37,417 bases of DNA from JAYEIA01 sp964472505 (GTDB lineage: Bacteria > Bacteroidota > Bacteroidia > Bacteroidales > JAADGE01): positions 1 to 37,417 of the forward strand of contig CAYYQW010000036.1 in assembly GCA_964472505.1 (NCBI GenBank). Direction: 5' to 3'. Positions 17,301 through 27,158 of the stretch are shown piece by piece (position 1 is the first letter of the stretch; each line of letters starts with the position of its first letter). A program made the translations under genes and the position numbers. The notes beneath the pieces are model-generated. The model ran no database searches and was not told where the DNA came from. It worked only from the letters and a program-made list of their open reading frames with translations.

Positions 17301-20300
17301 CCGCCTTGCTCGTTGAAACCGGCCAACCTGAGTTCATTCAGCCAAAGCTCTGCCGATTTGGGCAAACCGTCATCATCCAAAGGGTTATTTTCTCGGCTTC
17401 GGTTGCGTATTCCCACCATTATGGTTCGCACATTACTTAAATTGGGATTACCGATTACGGATATCTTTCGTTCACCGTCATATTCACTATAAACCGATGT
17501 GGACTGCAAAGTACTTCCGGCTTCGCGCATGCTGCTGTTTCGGCGTTGTTTTACGAGCTGGAGTTGTTCAAAGACCAGATCCATAAAATTATCTTCCGGC
17601 CATACTCTTTCTCTGTCGATTTCAGACTCATTCTGATACCATCCGTGCTCGGTCAGTTTTAAAGGAATTTCATACTCATAATAATTTTCTCTGTAATCGG
17701 AACCCAAACGAATGAATACCGAAAGATCGTTGTCCCTTAATATTTCTTCACCCACCGATTCGGCATGTATGAACATTTGAAGTTTTTTAAACTGCCTTAG
17801 GTCTAAAGCAACATTTTTATAGGCAGCTCGGGCATCGCCGTCGTCGAGGTTCTTAACTTTTAATGCAATGGCTTGTTCGTTGAGCTCTCTGAGCTGGGGC
17901 TGATCGGGAGAAATCTCTCGTGTAATACCGGGCGGCAAGACATAGTTTACGGGAGAGCGAAAAGCATTTTCCTCAATATTGACCGATGCAATTTCAAATC
18001 CGGCTTCGGTTATTTCGGGCGTTCCCGTGCCTTCGGTACCGGCAAGCAAAGAAGCATCATACTTACGCCACTCGCTTCTTACCAAACTCATCTCGGCAAA
18101 ACGCAGTACAATAGGCTCTTCCCATTGGCGCATAAACAAACGCATAAAACGAATGGACTTAAAATCCTGTATGGCACCCACTTTGTCGGAAAATTCACGA
18201 ATCGGTATTTTTAAGCGATACCATTTTATGGTTTCTTCTTGCTCATTTTTCAATTTAACGGTACTTTCTTTTATGTCGGTAATAAAATTTTCGCCGATAG
18301 TCATTTTAGAAGGCTCCAACTCAAGTTTGTATTGGAAATAGGTTTCGGACTCGCTCAATGTATAATCGCGGTTTATATCTTCCATATCCGGCATCTGCTC
18401 GCCGGCTGTCATGCCGTTATCTCCGTCTTGTGCCGTTCCTGAGTTACCTTCCATATTGTTGAAGCGTTTATAGCGTTCCAGAATACCGGCTTGCTCTTGA
18501 TCGTAAACATCGGATTTATAAAAACGATAATCATCATTTGCCGGGTCGTTAAGGGCATTCAGATATGCTTGCGATTGGGCGCCGTGAAGATTACGAAGCG
18601 ACTCTAAATAATCGGTAAAAAAACTCCTTTCGTCATCTCCTCCTAAGCCGTCTAAACCAACATCTTGGTATTGACGAGCATCTGCCGGTTGATTTGCAAA
18701 ACCTTCGGTAATTCGCGGCAATACCGGAACGCGCCCCCAAGTTGTAGTGTCCACATTTTCTGCTTCGGAGCCGGTTGGTAAGCCGTTTTCAAAACTCTGT
18801 CTTCCGTCTCTGAGAATATCTTCCGATATATTCCCGAGGTTTAAATACAGCTCACCGCCGGATTCATTATCATCATAATGAAAGGGATCCATCAACCACA
18901 TTTCAATGTACTCAATATTAGCTTCTTCAAAATCGTTGGTAACTAAGCTGCGCATAATTCCGCCCCAACGTGTTTGTGGTTGTCGCAGGCTGCCGTCTTG
19001 GTTTATTCCTGCCGAAATGCCTTCAAAACCGGAGGTATCAAAATTATAAGGCCCGCGCTCCTGCGGATAATAAGCCAGATTCAAAACTGACAAAACCGGC
19101 GGAACACCGTGAATGGGATCTCTGTTGGGGAAAAGTTCACGTTCGTAAACTTCTCTTACCCGATGGTCTGATTGTTCATCAACCGTAATATGATCAGGCG
19201 TTGTAGAAGTATTTCGCAAAAAATCGGTATTCACGATATACCAGGCAAATTTTGCACGATTGTAGCCGTAAGTTAATGCATTTATGGAATCGGCTTCCGG
19301 AAACATATCGCTTTGTCCTTGCGGCACGGAAGCTAATTTCCAGTTGTTGGGTGTTTTTAAGTCTAAAGAGGTTTCAGCGGCTTCAAAATCATCAATATGT
19401 GCATAACCTTCTTCCCCAATGCTTTTGGGATAGCCGGGAATGAGTTGAGCAAACTCTCCGCTTACATCCAATACCGAACGCTCTTTAGTATCAATAAAAG
19501 GAATCATGTCGGTGAGCTTGGTCAGAAAAGGAACTTCTTTACTGACTGAAAAATCGGTTCCCCAGATGGTGTTTGAAATCGGTTCGTTGCCGATATTTAT
19601 TTTTGTGGTAAGCGGTTTTCGGTTCAAATGGAGTAAAGTACCGCCAATATTCACATCTTCGTTCAAACGATAATCGAGACGGGTTCCCAGAAAAGTTTTG
19701 GTACCTACATTGAACATGGAGTTGCTTTCCAATGATATTTTTATGGGCGTGCCGGATTCCAACAAACCTTGATTTAATATACTCACCCGTCCAAGATTAT
19801 AATCGACGGTATAATCAACGTTTTCTGTTAATTTGCGCCCGCCTGCCGTAACGGTAACCGAGCCCTGCGGCACGTTCATGGCCTGTAAATTTATTTCCGA
19901 GCCGCCGGCCGAACGGTAAGAACCTTGAAGAAAAAATTTATTTTTTTCGGCGGTTTGCCTTGCTTGGCTTTGTGTTTTGGTATATAACTCGTCAAAAACA
20001 TATTGCTCGGCTATGCGATTAAGTTCGGGGTCATTGTCATCACCTCCGGTTATTTTCTTCCGTAAATGTTCTCCAAAAGGCTCAACTACGGGAAAATATA
20101 TACGGCCGTTATTGGAGTTTATGGTAACTTTATCAATAAAATCAAAAACCCCGTCGGATTGCGGATCACCGCTTTTATTAATATTATCCAATTCCATTAC
20201 GCGCAAAAGCGGATTGCCGTCTATTTTTCCGGCAGGAATATAGTTTAAGGATGTACCGGTTTTATCATCTCGGTACATAACTTCCATAACAAAATCATCG

Positions 20301-21901
20301 GGGCTTACCTGAAAAGCATCTACGGAATAAACATTCTTCATCATCAATTCCCAAGTAGGCAAATCGGTTGATAAGGTTGTTGTTTTCAGAAGTTTCAAAA
20401 ACAAAGTTTGAGGTGCCGGCGGATTTTCATCGGAAAATTCACCGACCCGATAAGACTGCCCGCCCACGGTATATTCATAAGCTACGGCAAGCACTTCATC
20501 GTTGCGCAAAGCGGAATTAAGCGAGATATAACCTAATGACGGATGGAAAAAATATTCGGAAGGCTCTAACTTTCTGGCATTCTGCACTTTCTCGTAATCG
20601 GCTCCCTGTTCAAATTGACTGATTTGCGAAAGCACCGAACTTACATTACTTATATTGCGTATGCCGGAATAAGTTGTATTCATTAAATTATAAAGCGTAT
20701 TTCGGCTGTTGGCCGGATAACCTTGGCTGCCCGAAAAATTGGGTGAATATAAATATTGGCTTTCTTCGCCCAAGTCGGTAAAGGCTACGATGTTTCTGGA
20801 TTCATCAAACTGCCCGGAACGGTTGGTAACCCATACTTCAATTTTGGTGATATTAACACCGGAACGAATTAAAGGCAAACTGCGCAAAGCCTCGTCATAA
20901 TGGTTTTTAAAGTATTGTGAAAGGAAAAAGTGCTTCCCGGATTCATAATCATCGGCGGTAATTTCAAAAGGGGTTGTCATGGCACCGCCTTCTACTTCAA
21001 TGGTTTTTATTTCGCCTTTTTGCTGCGAGACCACACTGGTCATGGTCAGCTTTCCGAATTGCAAAGTAGTTTTAAGTCCGAAAAGACTGTGGCTGCCGGC
21101 AATAAGGCTTCCGGAGAGCGGCATGGAAACATTTCCGGCTTCTATGTTTTGAATAATTTCATCCTCATCACCTTTGAAAGCCAACTTTACATTGTTTTCA
21201 AATTCAAAAGTGGCTTCCGTATCAAAATTAATACCTATGTTTAACTTATCCCCAATCTGACCGTTCACACCCATATTGATTTTTTCATCGAAATCGAAAG
21301 TAACGGTTTTTTGAAGGTCTTCGGGCAATGTCCGATTTTCAACATTGGATATATTTACACCGAAGATGAGTTCGGCATTTCCCTGCGGAGTAACATTTAT
21401 GGTGTTGCTGCCGAAAACTTTATCAAAGCCTTTTATAGGCACCACTAAATTCTGATCAATAAGCCGATCAATGCCTTGCGAACTTCCGGAAGCTGTTTCC
21501 AAAGAAAAGCGTTCTTTCCAATAGTTTTGACGCGCCCGTTCTTCACTGTAGCGCATATATTCGTCAAAATCCATATAATAGGGTGTACGATAATTCAAAT
21601 CGCCGATTTTATCAATAAACTTAAACTTGCCGGTTTTAGGATCATATTCTACCGAGGACTGTATATTGGAAGGCTGCTTAAAATACAAAGGTGATTGATA
21701 ACGATACATACCGGGACGATTCCTGTAGTCGGGAAAAGAAAATACCAAATCGGTATCGCCGTCAATTGAGTCTTTTACACCAAAATTAAAACCCGGCTCC
21801 TTTGCCGAATATTCGTCCGGAAAACGGGCAGAAGAAAACATAATCATTGCCGATGATATAACAATTGCAGCAATAATGACAGAGCGTGTGTTATTTCTCA
21901 C
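14393..21901 (-). CDS. sprA: SprA, outer-membrane translocon of the type IX secretion system
   Basis: 2502 aa, the usual size of SprA (about 2300-2500 aa). Residues 1-25 are a signal peptide. The protein starts with KEPGFNFGVKDSIDGDTDLV, carries the two long conserved SprA/motility repeats, and ends in beta-strand-rich sequence with the C-terminal VGFSIRFDLVPR, as expected for a very large (36-strand) barrel. SprA forms the channel by which proteins with a C-terminal T9SS signal leave the cell, and it is needed for gliding where that exists. No frameshift is seen over 7.5 kb. The gene sits between ruvA and gcvH, 83 bases after ruvA. No other type IX genes are in the window. Confidence 0.97.
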   Translation of the reverse strand: MRNNTRSVIIAAIVISSAMIMFSSARFPDEYSAKEPGFNFGVKDSIDGDTDLVFSFPDYRNRPGMYRYQSPLYFKQPSNIQSSVEYDPKTGKFKFIDKIGDLNYRTPYYMDFDEYMRYSEERARQNYWKERFSLETASGSSQGIDRLIDQNLVVPIKGFDKVFGSNTINVTPQGNAELIFGVNISNVENRTLPEDLQKTVTFDFDEKINMGVNGQIGDKLNIGINFDTEATFEFENNVKLAFKGDEDEIIQNIEAGNVSMPLSGSLIAGSHSLFGLKTTLQFGKLTMTSVVSQQKGEIKTIEVEGGAMTTPFEITADDYESGKHFFLSQYFKNHYDEALRSLPLIRSGVNITKIEVWVTNRSGQFDESRNIVAFTDLGEESQYLYSPNFSGSQGYPANSRNTLYNLMNTTYSGIRNISNVSSVLSQISQFEQGADYEKVQNARKLEPSEYFFHPSLGYISLNSALRNDEVLAVAYEYTVGGQSYRVGEFSDENPPAPQTLFLKLLKTTTLSTDLPTWELMMKNVYSVDAFQVSPDDFVMEVMYRDDKTGTSLNYIPAGKIDGNPLLRVMELDNINKSGDPQSDGVFDFIDKVTINSNNGRIYFPVVEPFGEHLRKKITGGDDNDPELNRIAEQYVFDELYTKTQSQARQTAEKNKFFLQGSYRSAGGSEINLQAMNVPQGSVTVTAGGRKLTENVDYTVDYNLGRVSILNQGLLESGTPIKISLESNSMFNVGTKTFLGTRLDYRLNEDVNIGGTLLHLNRKPLTTKINIGNEPISNTIWGTDFSVSKEVPFLTKLTDMIPFIDTKERSVLDVSGEFAQLIPGYPKSIGEEGYAHIDDFEAAETSLDLKTPNNWKLASVPQGQSDMFPEADSINALTYGYNRAKFAWYIVNTDFLRNTSTTPDHITVDEQSDHRVREVYERELFPNRDPIHGVPPVLSVLNLAYYPQERGPYNFDTSGFEGISAGINQDGSLRQPQTRWGGIMRSLVTNDFEEANIEYIEMWLMDPFHYDDNESGGELYLNLGNISEDILRDGRQSFENGLPTGSEAENVDTTTWGRVPVLPRITEGFANQPADARQYQDVGLDGLGGDDERSFFTDYLESLRNLHGAQSQAYLNALNDPANDDYRFYKSDVYDQEQAGILERYKRFNNMEGNSGTAQDGDNGMTAGEQMPDMEDINRDYTLSESETYFQYKLELEPSKMTIGENFITDIKESTVKLKNEQEETIKWYRLKIPIREFSDKVGAIQDFKSIRFMRLFMRQWEEPIVLRFAEMSLVRSEWRKYDASLLAGTEGTGTPEITEAGFEIASVNIEENAFRSPVNYVLPPGITREISPDQPQLRELNEQAIALKVKNLDDGDARAAYKNVALDLRQFKKLQMFIHAESVGEEILRDNDLSVFIRLGSDYRENYYEYEIPLKLTEHGWYQNESEIDRERVWPEDNFMDLVFEQLQLVKQRRNSSMREAGSTLQSTSVYSEYDGERKISVIGNPNLSNVRTIMVGIRNRSRENNPLDDDGLPKSAELWLNELRLAGFNEQGGWAAQSRISLNLADFSDIALAGDYSTPGFGSIEKRVTERQISTDFGYDFSSSFQLGKFFPNKFGVHIPLYFGYSEAFSDPQYNPVDPDIKLKTTLSDPNFSQSEKDSLLHIYRDYVKRKSINVTNARIEGNREKQKDAARGNRGGLASKPFYHISHWSVSYGYKEIFRRNVNVHHNIFEEYSGALGYNYTITPKSVKPFSKFKFLRNKAFQIIRDFNFYYQPSMLAFRTDVMKTYNEVQMRNVEQPQIELDTTFDKQFIWNREYDMRYSLTRDLKFTYHASNRSWVREPYGRIDDDDPYRQQKIDTVWNSIRNFGEPRSFHQQITGNWNVPINKLPLLGWTNATARYDADFYWDKGPVAPPDEDVELGHTIKNNQRIQLNGQLNMTKLYRSVGFLKKADDRFKQKGRGQKTRTENVEYKSEISMEAGEPKRIFHRLDAQGLTVRLYDKDRKPIRGETNEINSNVLEFTPSQSVTDGNIIVRGKREVKESILSVAADYFLYGLMSVRNISVSYSETNGTILPGFIRESRFFGFDRHWDAPGYEFLLGMQDPNYGGFAANSGWLSGDSLINSPFIMNSNKGYDIRATLEPIKDMRIDVTANRSRVDNFQEFWLRSEDDNEFYSENRMYNGNFSVSVITLGTSFDMNSDTYESAAYNQFLENRELVAGRLASGRAQANSAYDPNAPNIDYSSGEIINDGYPNGYSPVSQEVLLPSFVAAYTMQPAEDVSLNPFMKFPMPNWRLKYDGLTNMDFISKLLKKVMINHGYRSSFLVNSYQSNLNFDFDSFNRTGFSFERNEQNGMFIPRYQIDGVAVDEKYTPLIGIDLMLHNDISLKLEYSRSRTLALSFGNNQMLQGSNQEYIVGFGYKIPDLELPISFGGNQQLLKSDLNIRADFSYREMMTVVRRITEADNQLSAGQENISVKLNADYDLNNRVTLRLFYDQVIIRPAVSTAYDTSNTKVGFSIRFDLVPR

Positions 21902-21984
21902 AAAAAGAAGTTTTTAATTATTAGTTTTTAAAATGATAAAGTTATTGCATAGGCAGTTTTGGTTTCGGAAACTTCTTAAAAAGA

Positions 21985-22569
21985 TTAGAGCATTTTTAAT
22001 GCATTTTTAACCGCATCCTCGGAACTTACCGTGGGTTTTGCCTTGTATATTTTATTGAGTGCCGCTTCGGCGCGTTTTTTTGGAAATCCGAGCATAAGCA
22101 ATGCCGATACGGCCTCTTCAATAGTTGCGGAAGCTGTACCGGGAATTACCGATGAACCGTCGGTTTCTGTTTTTTTCATTTTGTCTTTTAGCTCTATAAT
22201 AACGCGTTGTGCCGTTTTCTTCCCAATACCTTTTATGGTTTGAATTAAATCGGCATTCTCCGACTCAACGGCTTGCTTAATCTCCGCCGGACTTAAAGAC
22301 GACAACATTACCATAGCGGTATTGGCTCCTATTCCGGAAACGGATATCAGAAGTCTGAATATTTCTCTTTCCGATTTATCCGAAAAACCATAAAGGCGCA
22401 TATCATCTTCCTTTACAAGCAGATGTATAAAAAGCTTTAGGCTTTCTTGTTCTTTTGCCCAAGCAGCCGTGCTGAGCGAGGTATGGATATAAAATCCCAT
22501 TCCGCCGGTTTCGGCTACAATATGTGTCGGGCCGCTTTCCGCTAACTTTCCTTTGATAAAATCATACAT
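21985..22569 (-). CDS. ruvA: Holliday junction branch migration protein RuvA
   Basis: 194 aa from ATG at 22569. A GTG three codons upstream is possible, but MYDFIKGKL is the usual RuvA start. Domain I is an OB fold (to about residue 63). The middle has two helix-hairpin-helix motifs (LLISVSGIGANTAMVML and LIQTIKGIGKKTAQRVIIEL). The C-terminal 50 residues form the flexible domain III that contacts RuvB. A RuvA tetramer holds the four-way junction while RuvB drives branch migration. ruvB is not in the window. The downstream neighbour is sprA. Confidence 0.95.
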   Translation of the reverse strand: MYDFIKGKLAESGPTHIVAETGGMGFYIHTSLSTAAWAKEQESLKLFIHLLVKEDDMRLYGFSDKSEREIFRLLISVSGIGANTAMVMLSSLSPAEIKQAVESENADLIQTIKGIGKKTAQRVIIELKDKMKKTETDGSSVIPGTASATIEEAVSALLMLGFPKKRAEAALNKIYKAKPTVSSEDAVKNALKML

Positions 22570-22591
22570 AATACACACTTTTGGTACGGCA

Positions 22592-22599
22592 CAAAAATA
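22592..22599 (-). promoter_or_regulatory. Candidate -7 box of ruvA
   Basis: TATTTTTG on the minus strand fits TAnnTTTG, about 22 bases before the ruvA start codon. The -33 region is only a T run, so the call is partial. Confidence 0.4.
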
Positions 22600-22800
22600 G
22601 TGAAAGATTTACGGAAAAAAAGAATTTAGATTTCTCCAAAACTTCCAAAGCTAATATTTCTGCCCCCTGTTTTTTGGAGCTTTCGTTAAGCAGCTTATCT
22701 GCAAGGAATTACCAAAAAAGCCTCAGTTAATTTTTGTATTTATTTATTTTCTAACGCAAATAGCCGGAAAAGCGTATTTTTTTCAATAAACTTTTAACAT

Positions 22801-22823
22801 TAGATTTGTAGTGATTACCTTTG
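22801..22823 (+). promoter_or_regulatory. Two overlapping candidate -7 boxes for nadB
   Basis: TAGATTTG (22801-22808) and TACCTTTG (22816-22823) both fit TAnnTTTG, with T-rich but not exact -33 elements. They lie about 130-150 bases before nadB. The rest of the 22600-22949 spacer shows no gene or clear riboswitch. Confidence 0.35.
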
Positions 22824-22949
22824 TGTCCGGAAGAAATTCATAAATAATCGGCATTTTGGATATTTAGAACCGGTAAGCAATACATTAAACATTTTATCTT
22901 TTGAATAAGCTTCGCGGCAAAATGATCCGCCACTTAAATTGGATGCACA

Positions 22950-24524
22950 ATGAAAAAATACTCTGACTTTTTAGTTATCGGGAGCGGCATAGCAGGCATG
23001 TTCTATGCCCTTAAAGCCGCCGAACACGGGACGGTAAATATCATTACCAAAGATAAAGCCCAAGAAACCAATACGCGCTATGCGCAAGGCGGAATAGCCG
23101 GAGTAAAATATTCGCCGGACAATTATGAGAAGCATGTGGAAGACACCCTGACTGCCGGAGACGGTTTATGCCGAAAAGATGTCGTGGAATATGTTGTGCA
23201 GCACGGCACCGAAAGCATTAATGACTTAATTGAGCTGGGAACAAAGTTTGATAAAGATTCTCAGGGTAATTATGAACTGGCCAGAGAAGGCGGACATTCA
23301 GAACACCGTATTTTTCATCATAAAGACAAAACCGGCGACGAAATTCAAAATGCACTTCTCAGAAAAGTAAAAAATCATCCGAACATAAACATATTTGAAA
23401 ACCACTTTGCCGTTGATCTTATCACGCAGCACCATTTGGGCTATCGTGTCATATTACGCGATACCGAAACGGAATGTTACGGCGCCTATGTTTTAGACAA
23501 AAAAACACATAAAGTCAATCAATTTTTATCCAAGCTTACTTTTTTGGCCTCCGGAGGCATAGGGAATATTTATAAAACTACCACCAATCCCGAAATTGCC
23601 ACCGGAGACGGAGTTGCAATGGTAAGCAGAGCCAAAGGCTTGGTTGAAAACATGGAATTCATACAGTTTCATCCCACGGCTTTGTATTATCCCAAAGAAC
23701 GGCCGTCTTTTTTAATTACGGAAGCCATGCGCGGCTTTGGAGCCATTTTAAAAACCAAGTCCGGCGAAGCTTTTATGCATAAATACGATGAACGTAAAGA
23801 ATTGGCTCCGCGCGATATTGTGGCGCGTGCCATTGATACGGAGCTGAAAATCAGCGGTGATGACCACGTCTTTCTTGACTGCAGCCATTTGGATTCTAAA
23901 GCTTTAAAAAACGAATTTCCAAACATCTATAAAAAATGCAAAAGCATAGGCATTGATATTTGTACAGAACCCATTCCGGTGGCACCGGCTGCACATTACT
24001 TATGTGGCGGCATAGCCGTTAATAAAGACGGTAAAAGCAGCATCAAACGTTTGTATGCGGCCGGCGAAGTTAGTTCAACCGGACTTCACGGAGCTAACCG
24101 GCTGGCTTCAAACTCTTTGTTGGAAGCCGTGGTTTTCAGCAAAGCCGCAGCCATAAGCAGTATAGACAATCTAAAAAAATACAGCATAAACGAAGATATT
24201 CCCGACTGGGACGACAGCGGAACCAAACATCCCGAAGAGCTAATTCTGATTACGCAAGAATTTAAAGAACTCAGACAAATCATGTCCGATTATGTAGGTA
24301 TCGTGCGCTCAGACCTTCGCTTAGAACGCGCTTTTAAGCGTTTGGAAATTTTATATAAAGAAACCGAACACTTATACCGAAGCTCCATTGTTTCCGATGA
24401 AATATGCAGCCTGAGAAATGCCATAAACGTTGGCTATTTAATTATAAAAATGGCTGTTAAGCGAAAAGAAAGCCGCGGCCTGCATTATAATGTCGATTAT
24501 CCGGATAAAGCCGTATTGCTGTAA
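22950..24524 (+). CDS. nadB: L-aspartate oxidase
   Basis: 524 aa, normal length. NadB oxidises L-aspartate to iminoaspartate with FAD, the first step of de novo NAD synthesis; it can use oxygen or fumarate. Seen: the FAD-binding GSGIAGMFYALKAAE near the N-terminus, TRYAQGGIAGV, the REGGHSEHRIFHHKDKTG active-site segment, FIQFHPTALYYP, the catalytic region ending in APRDIVARAID, and AAGEVSSTGLHGANRLASNS. These separate NadB from succinate dehydrogenase flavoproteins. nadA and nadC are not adjacent. A glycosyltransferase gene follows after 13 bases and may be co-transcribed. Confidence 0.95.
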   Translation: MKKYSDFLVIGSGIAGMFYALKAAEHGTVNIITKDKAQETNTRYAQGGIAGVKYSPDNYEKHVEDTLTAGDGLCRKDVVEYVVQHGTESINDLIELGTKFDKDSQGNYELAREGGHSEHRIFHHKDKTGDEIQNALLRKVKNHPNINIFENHFAVDLITQHHLGYRVILRDTETECYGAYVLDKKTHKVNQFLSKLTFLASGGIGNIYKTTTNPEIATGDGVAMVSRAKGLVENMEFIQFHPTALYYPKERPSFLITEAMRGFGAILKTKSGEAFMHKYDERKELAPRDIVARAIDTELKISGDDHVFLDCSHLDSKALKNEFPNIYKKCKSIGIDICTEPIPVAPAAHYLCGGIAVNKDGKSSIKRLYAAGEVSSTGLHGANRLASNSLLEAVVFSKAAAISSIDNLKKYSINEDIPDWDDSGTKHPEELILITQEFKELRQIMSDYVGIVRSDLRLERAFKRLEILYKETEHLYRSSIVSDEICSLRNAINVGYLIIKMAVKRKESRGLHYNVDYPDKAVLL

Positions 24525-24537
24525 ACAAGCAAAAGCT

Positions 24538-25665
24538 ATGAATACTCTCCATATTATATCGTTTGACATACCCTACCCGCCGGATTACGGCGGCGCAATT
24601 GATGTATTCTACAAAATAAAAGCTTTGGCGGAAGCCGGAATTGATATTCATTTGCATTGTTTTGAATACGGCAGAAAACGAAGCCCGGAACTTGAAAAAC
24701 TATGCAAAAGCGTGAACTATTACCCGCGAAAAAGGGATTTTTTAAAACTTTTGGACAGTTCTCCTTACATAGTTGTAACGCGCAAAAATAAAAAGCTTCT
24801 CCAAAACTTGCAAAAAGACAATTCTCCCCTTCTTTTTGAAGGACTTCACAGCTGTGCTTTTTTGGATTCTAAAGCGCTGAAAAACCGCATTAAACTTGTA
24901 AGAACACACAATATTGAACACGATTATTATACAGCTTTGGGCAGAGCCGAAAAAAAAAATCCGAAAAAGCTTTTTTTTTATATCGAAGCCTTTAAGCTTA
25001 AGCATTTTGAAAAAAAGCTGAATACTGCCGATGCCGTTTTAAGTATTTCCAAACAGGACAGCATTCATTTTTCAAAATATAAAAACACTTACCTCATACC
25101 GGCCTTTCACGAAGAAATAACCATACGGAAAAAAAGCAGAAGAGGGGAAGGCATTGTTTATCACGGCAATCTATCGGTTGGGGAAAACATACAGGCAGCC
25201 CTTTATCTGATTGAACATGTGTTTTCTAAAATCAAGCATCCGGTTATTATAGCCGGCAGAAATCCGGATAAAAAACTGCAAGATGCGGTTAAAAATTATG
25301 CCCATATAAAGCTCATTTCCAACCCCTCAAAACAAGAAATGGAAGCTTTGATTTCAAATGCACAAATTAATATTCTAATTACCTTTCAGGCAACCGGAAT
25401 TAAGCTAAAACTGCTAAATGCTCTTTCGCTCGGAAGGTTTTGTGTTTGCAATCGTCCCATGGTGGCCGGCACGGGATTGGAGGCCTTATGCAATATTGCC
25501 GATGACTCAAAAGCTTTAATTAAACTCATCGAAGAACTTCACTATCAAGTCTTTGATGAAGACGGACAAGAATATGAAAAACGTAAAGCGGTATTTAAAG
25601 AACGCTTTTCCAATCAAGCGGGGGCTCAAAAAATAATTGACATTATAAATGCATTGGAAACATAA
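24538..25665 (+). CDS. GT-B glycosyltransferase (GT1/GT4-like)
   Basis: 375 aa from ATG at 24538; an ATG further upstream lies inside nadB and is less likely. The N-terminus (HIISFDIPYPPDYGGAIDVF) is typical of GT4-type glycosyltransferases, which transfer sugars from nucleotide-sugars to acceptors on the cytoplasmic side of the membrane. The C-terminal half has the Rossmann-like GIVYHGNLSVGENIQAALYL and a LLNALSLGRFCVCNRPMVAG segment, but the usual E-x7-E motif is not clear. Substrate unknown. The convergent neighbour 11 bases away is a polyprenyl glycosylphosphotransferase, so a shared role in surface polysaccharide is reasonable but unproven. Confidence 0.8.
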   Translation: MNTLHIISFDIPYPPDYGGAIDVFYKIKALAEAGIDIHLHCFEYGRKRSPELEKLCKSVNYYPRKRDFLKLLDSSPYIVVTRKNKKLLQNLQKDNSPLLFEGLHSCAFLDSKALKNRIKLVRTHNIEHDYYTALGRAEKKNPKKLFFYIEAFKLKHFEKKLNTADAVLSISKQDSIHFSKYKNTYLIPAFHEEITIRKKSRRGEGIVYHGNLSVGENIQAALYLIEHVFSKIKHPVIIAGRNPDKKLQDAVKNYAHIKLISNPSKQEMEALISNAQINILITFQATGIKLKLLNALSLGRFCVCNRPMVAGTGLEALCNIADDSKALIKLIEELHYQVFDEDGQEYEKRKAVFKERFSNQAGAQKIIDIINALET

Positions 25666-25676
25666 TAACTGTCGAT

Positions 25677-27092
25677 TTACATGCCCTTTTTTCCCAAAAC
25701 CACCAGAACGGTTCCGAAAAGTATTTTAAAATCCAAAAGTAACGAACGGTTTTGCACATAATAAATATCGTATTTTAACTGTTCCAGCATTTGCTCGATA
25801 TTTTCGGTATAGCCGTATTTAATTGCACCCCAGGAAGTTATACCGGGCTTCACAGCCAAAAGCATGGAGTATTCCGGTGCTCTCTCCATAATGCGTTCCA
25901 CAAAGTATCGGCGCTCCGGCCGCGGGCCGACCACCGACATATCGCCTTTCAGAACATTAAAAAACTGCGGAATTTCATCCACACGGTATTTTCGCATAAA
26001 CTTTCCAAATCCGGTAATACGCGGATCATTGCCCGATGACAATTGGGGTCCGTCTTTTTCGGCATCGGTGTACATGGAGCGAAACTTATAAATCCAAAAG
26101 CTTTTCCCGTGTTTTCCTACGCGCTTCTGCTTGTAGAATACCGGGCCGGCAGAACTCAATTTTATACCTGCCATAATAAACGGGAAAAAAGGCAAAAGTA
26201 AAATCAGAGCTGTCAATGAAAAGCATAGGTCAAAAATACGCTTAAAACTCTGCTGCCAGGGTTTCATCAAATCTATTTCTACAACGGCCAAAGGTGCTCC
26301 CATAAAAAAAGAAATACGAACCTTTCCTGCCAAAAGAGGGCTTAAAGCCGGCACCGTTTTTATTAAAACATTCTTAAACCGCAAATGCTCCAATAATTTA
26401 TCAACTGCCTGATGACTCATTTCTTCGGAAACTATGATTACTTCATCTGCACGATAAGTATCAATTATTTCCTGAAGTTGATCTAAACTTCCTAAGTAAG
26501 GCAATTCCTGTCCGGAATCGGCTTCGGACAAAGTCTCTGAAACACTTACACATCCCAACAGCTTATGCCCGGCTTTTACATTTACAATTTTATTTGAAAT
26601 CTTTTTAAAATCAGTCACATTTCCGATTATTATGGTTCTGAAACCGATTTTACCTTTATTTATGCGGTTTTTTGTAATACTTGTGAGCAATAGCCGAAAC
26701 AGCCATGTAAGCATAAAGTGCAAACTGAAAAGTACTGAAAAAGACAAATAGTAATCTTTGTGAGAATTGACGACATCATCTAAAATAAGAAAGAAAAAAA
26801 CAAATATATTGCCGATAAGTGAAGCCAGAAAGGTATGCCAAACTTCGGTAAGGCGCGAACGGCGATACACATTTTCGTAATGCCCCAGTATTTTGTAAAA
26901 CAAAACCCATATCAAAGGCAACAGCATCAAAGCCAACCAAAAGCGTGTTTCTCCGGTTATAAATATTTTCACATGTTTTTGAAGGGCCTCTTCAATATAT
27001 AGCCTCCGAAAAGCATAAAAAGCAACCCAAGATAATAAAGCTGCAATATAATCAAGTGAAGAATATCTGATGCGTTGTCTAAATGTGTTCAT
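25677..27092 (-). CDS. Polyprenyl glycosylphosphotransferase (WbaP/WcaJ-type initiating sugar transferase)
   Basis: 471 aa. About four membrane helices in residues 10-150, a middle Rossmann-like domain (about 155-270), one more membrane segment (about 288-312), and the conserved C-terminal catalytic domain with FYKQKRVGKHGKSFWIYKFRSM, the RKYRVDEIPQFFNVLKGDMS segment and VVGPRP. These enzymes move a sugar-1-phosphate from a UDP-sugar to undecaprenyl phosphate and so start exopolysaccharide, capsule or O-antigen units. All key residues (K, R, DE, GPRPE) are present. No polysaccharide cluster lies around it, as is common in Bacteroidota. Confidence 0.92.
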   Translation of the reverse strand: MNTFRQRIRYSSLDYIAALLSWVAFYAFRRLYIEEALQKHVKIFITGETRFWLALMLLPLIWVLFYKILGHYENVYRRSRLTEVWHTFLASLIGNIFVFFFLILDDVVNSHKDYYLSFSVLFSLHFMLTWLFRLLLTSITKNRINKGKIGFRTIIIGNVTDFKKISNKIVNVKAGHKLLGCVSVSETLSEADSGQELPYLGSLDQLQEIIDTYRADEVIIVSEEMSHQAVDKLLEHLRFKNVLIKTVPALSPLLAGKVRISFFMGAPLAVVEIDLMKPWQQSFKRIFDLCFSLTALILLLPFFPFIMAGIKLSSAGPVFYKQKRVGKHGKSFWIYKFRSMYTDAEKDGPQLSSGNDPRITGFGKFMRKYRVDEIPQFFNVLKGDMSVVGPRPERRYFVERIMERAPEYSMLLAVKPGITSWGAIKYGYTENIEQMLEQLKYDIYYVQNRSLLLDFKILFGTVLVVLGKKGM

Positions 27093-27158
27093 TCAATCCT
27101 ATGTTCTTTTCAAAATTTGGACTACTATTCTCAGAACCCGCTTTGCTTATTAGTTTTT

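Noticed and set aside
22570..22578. GTG start giving RuvA three more residues
   Set aside because: RuvA proteins begin with MY-x-x-I-x-G, which fits the ATG at 22569.
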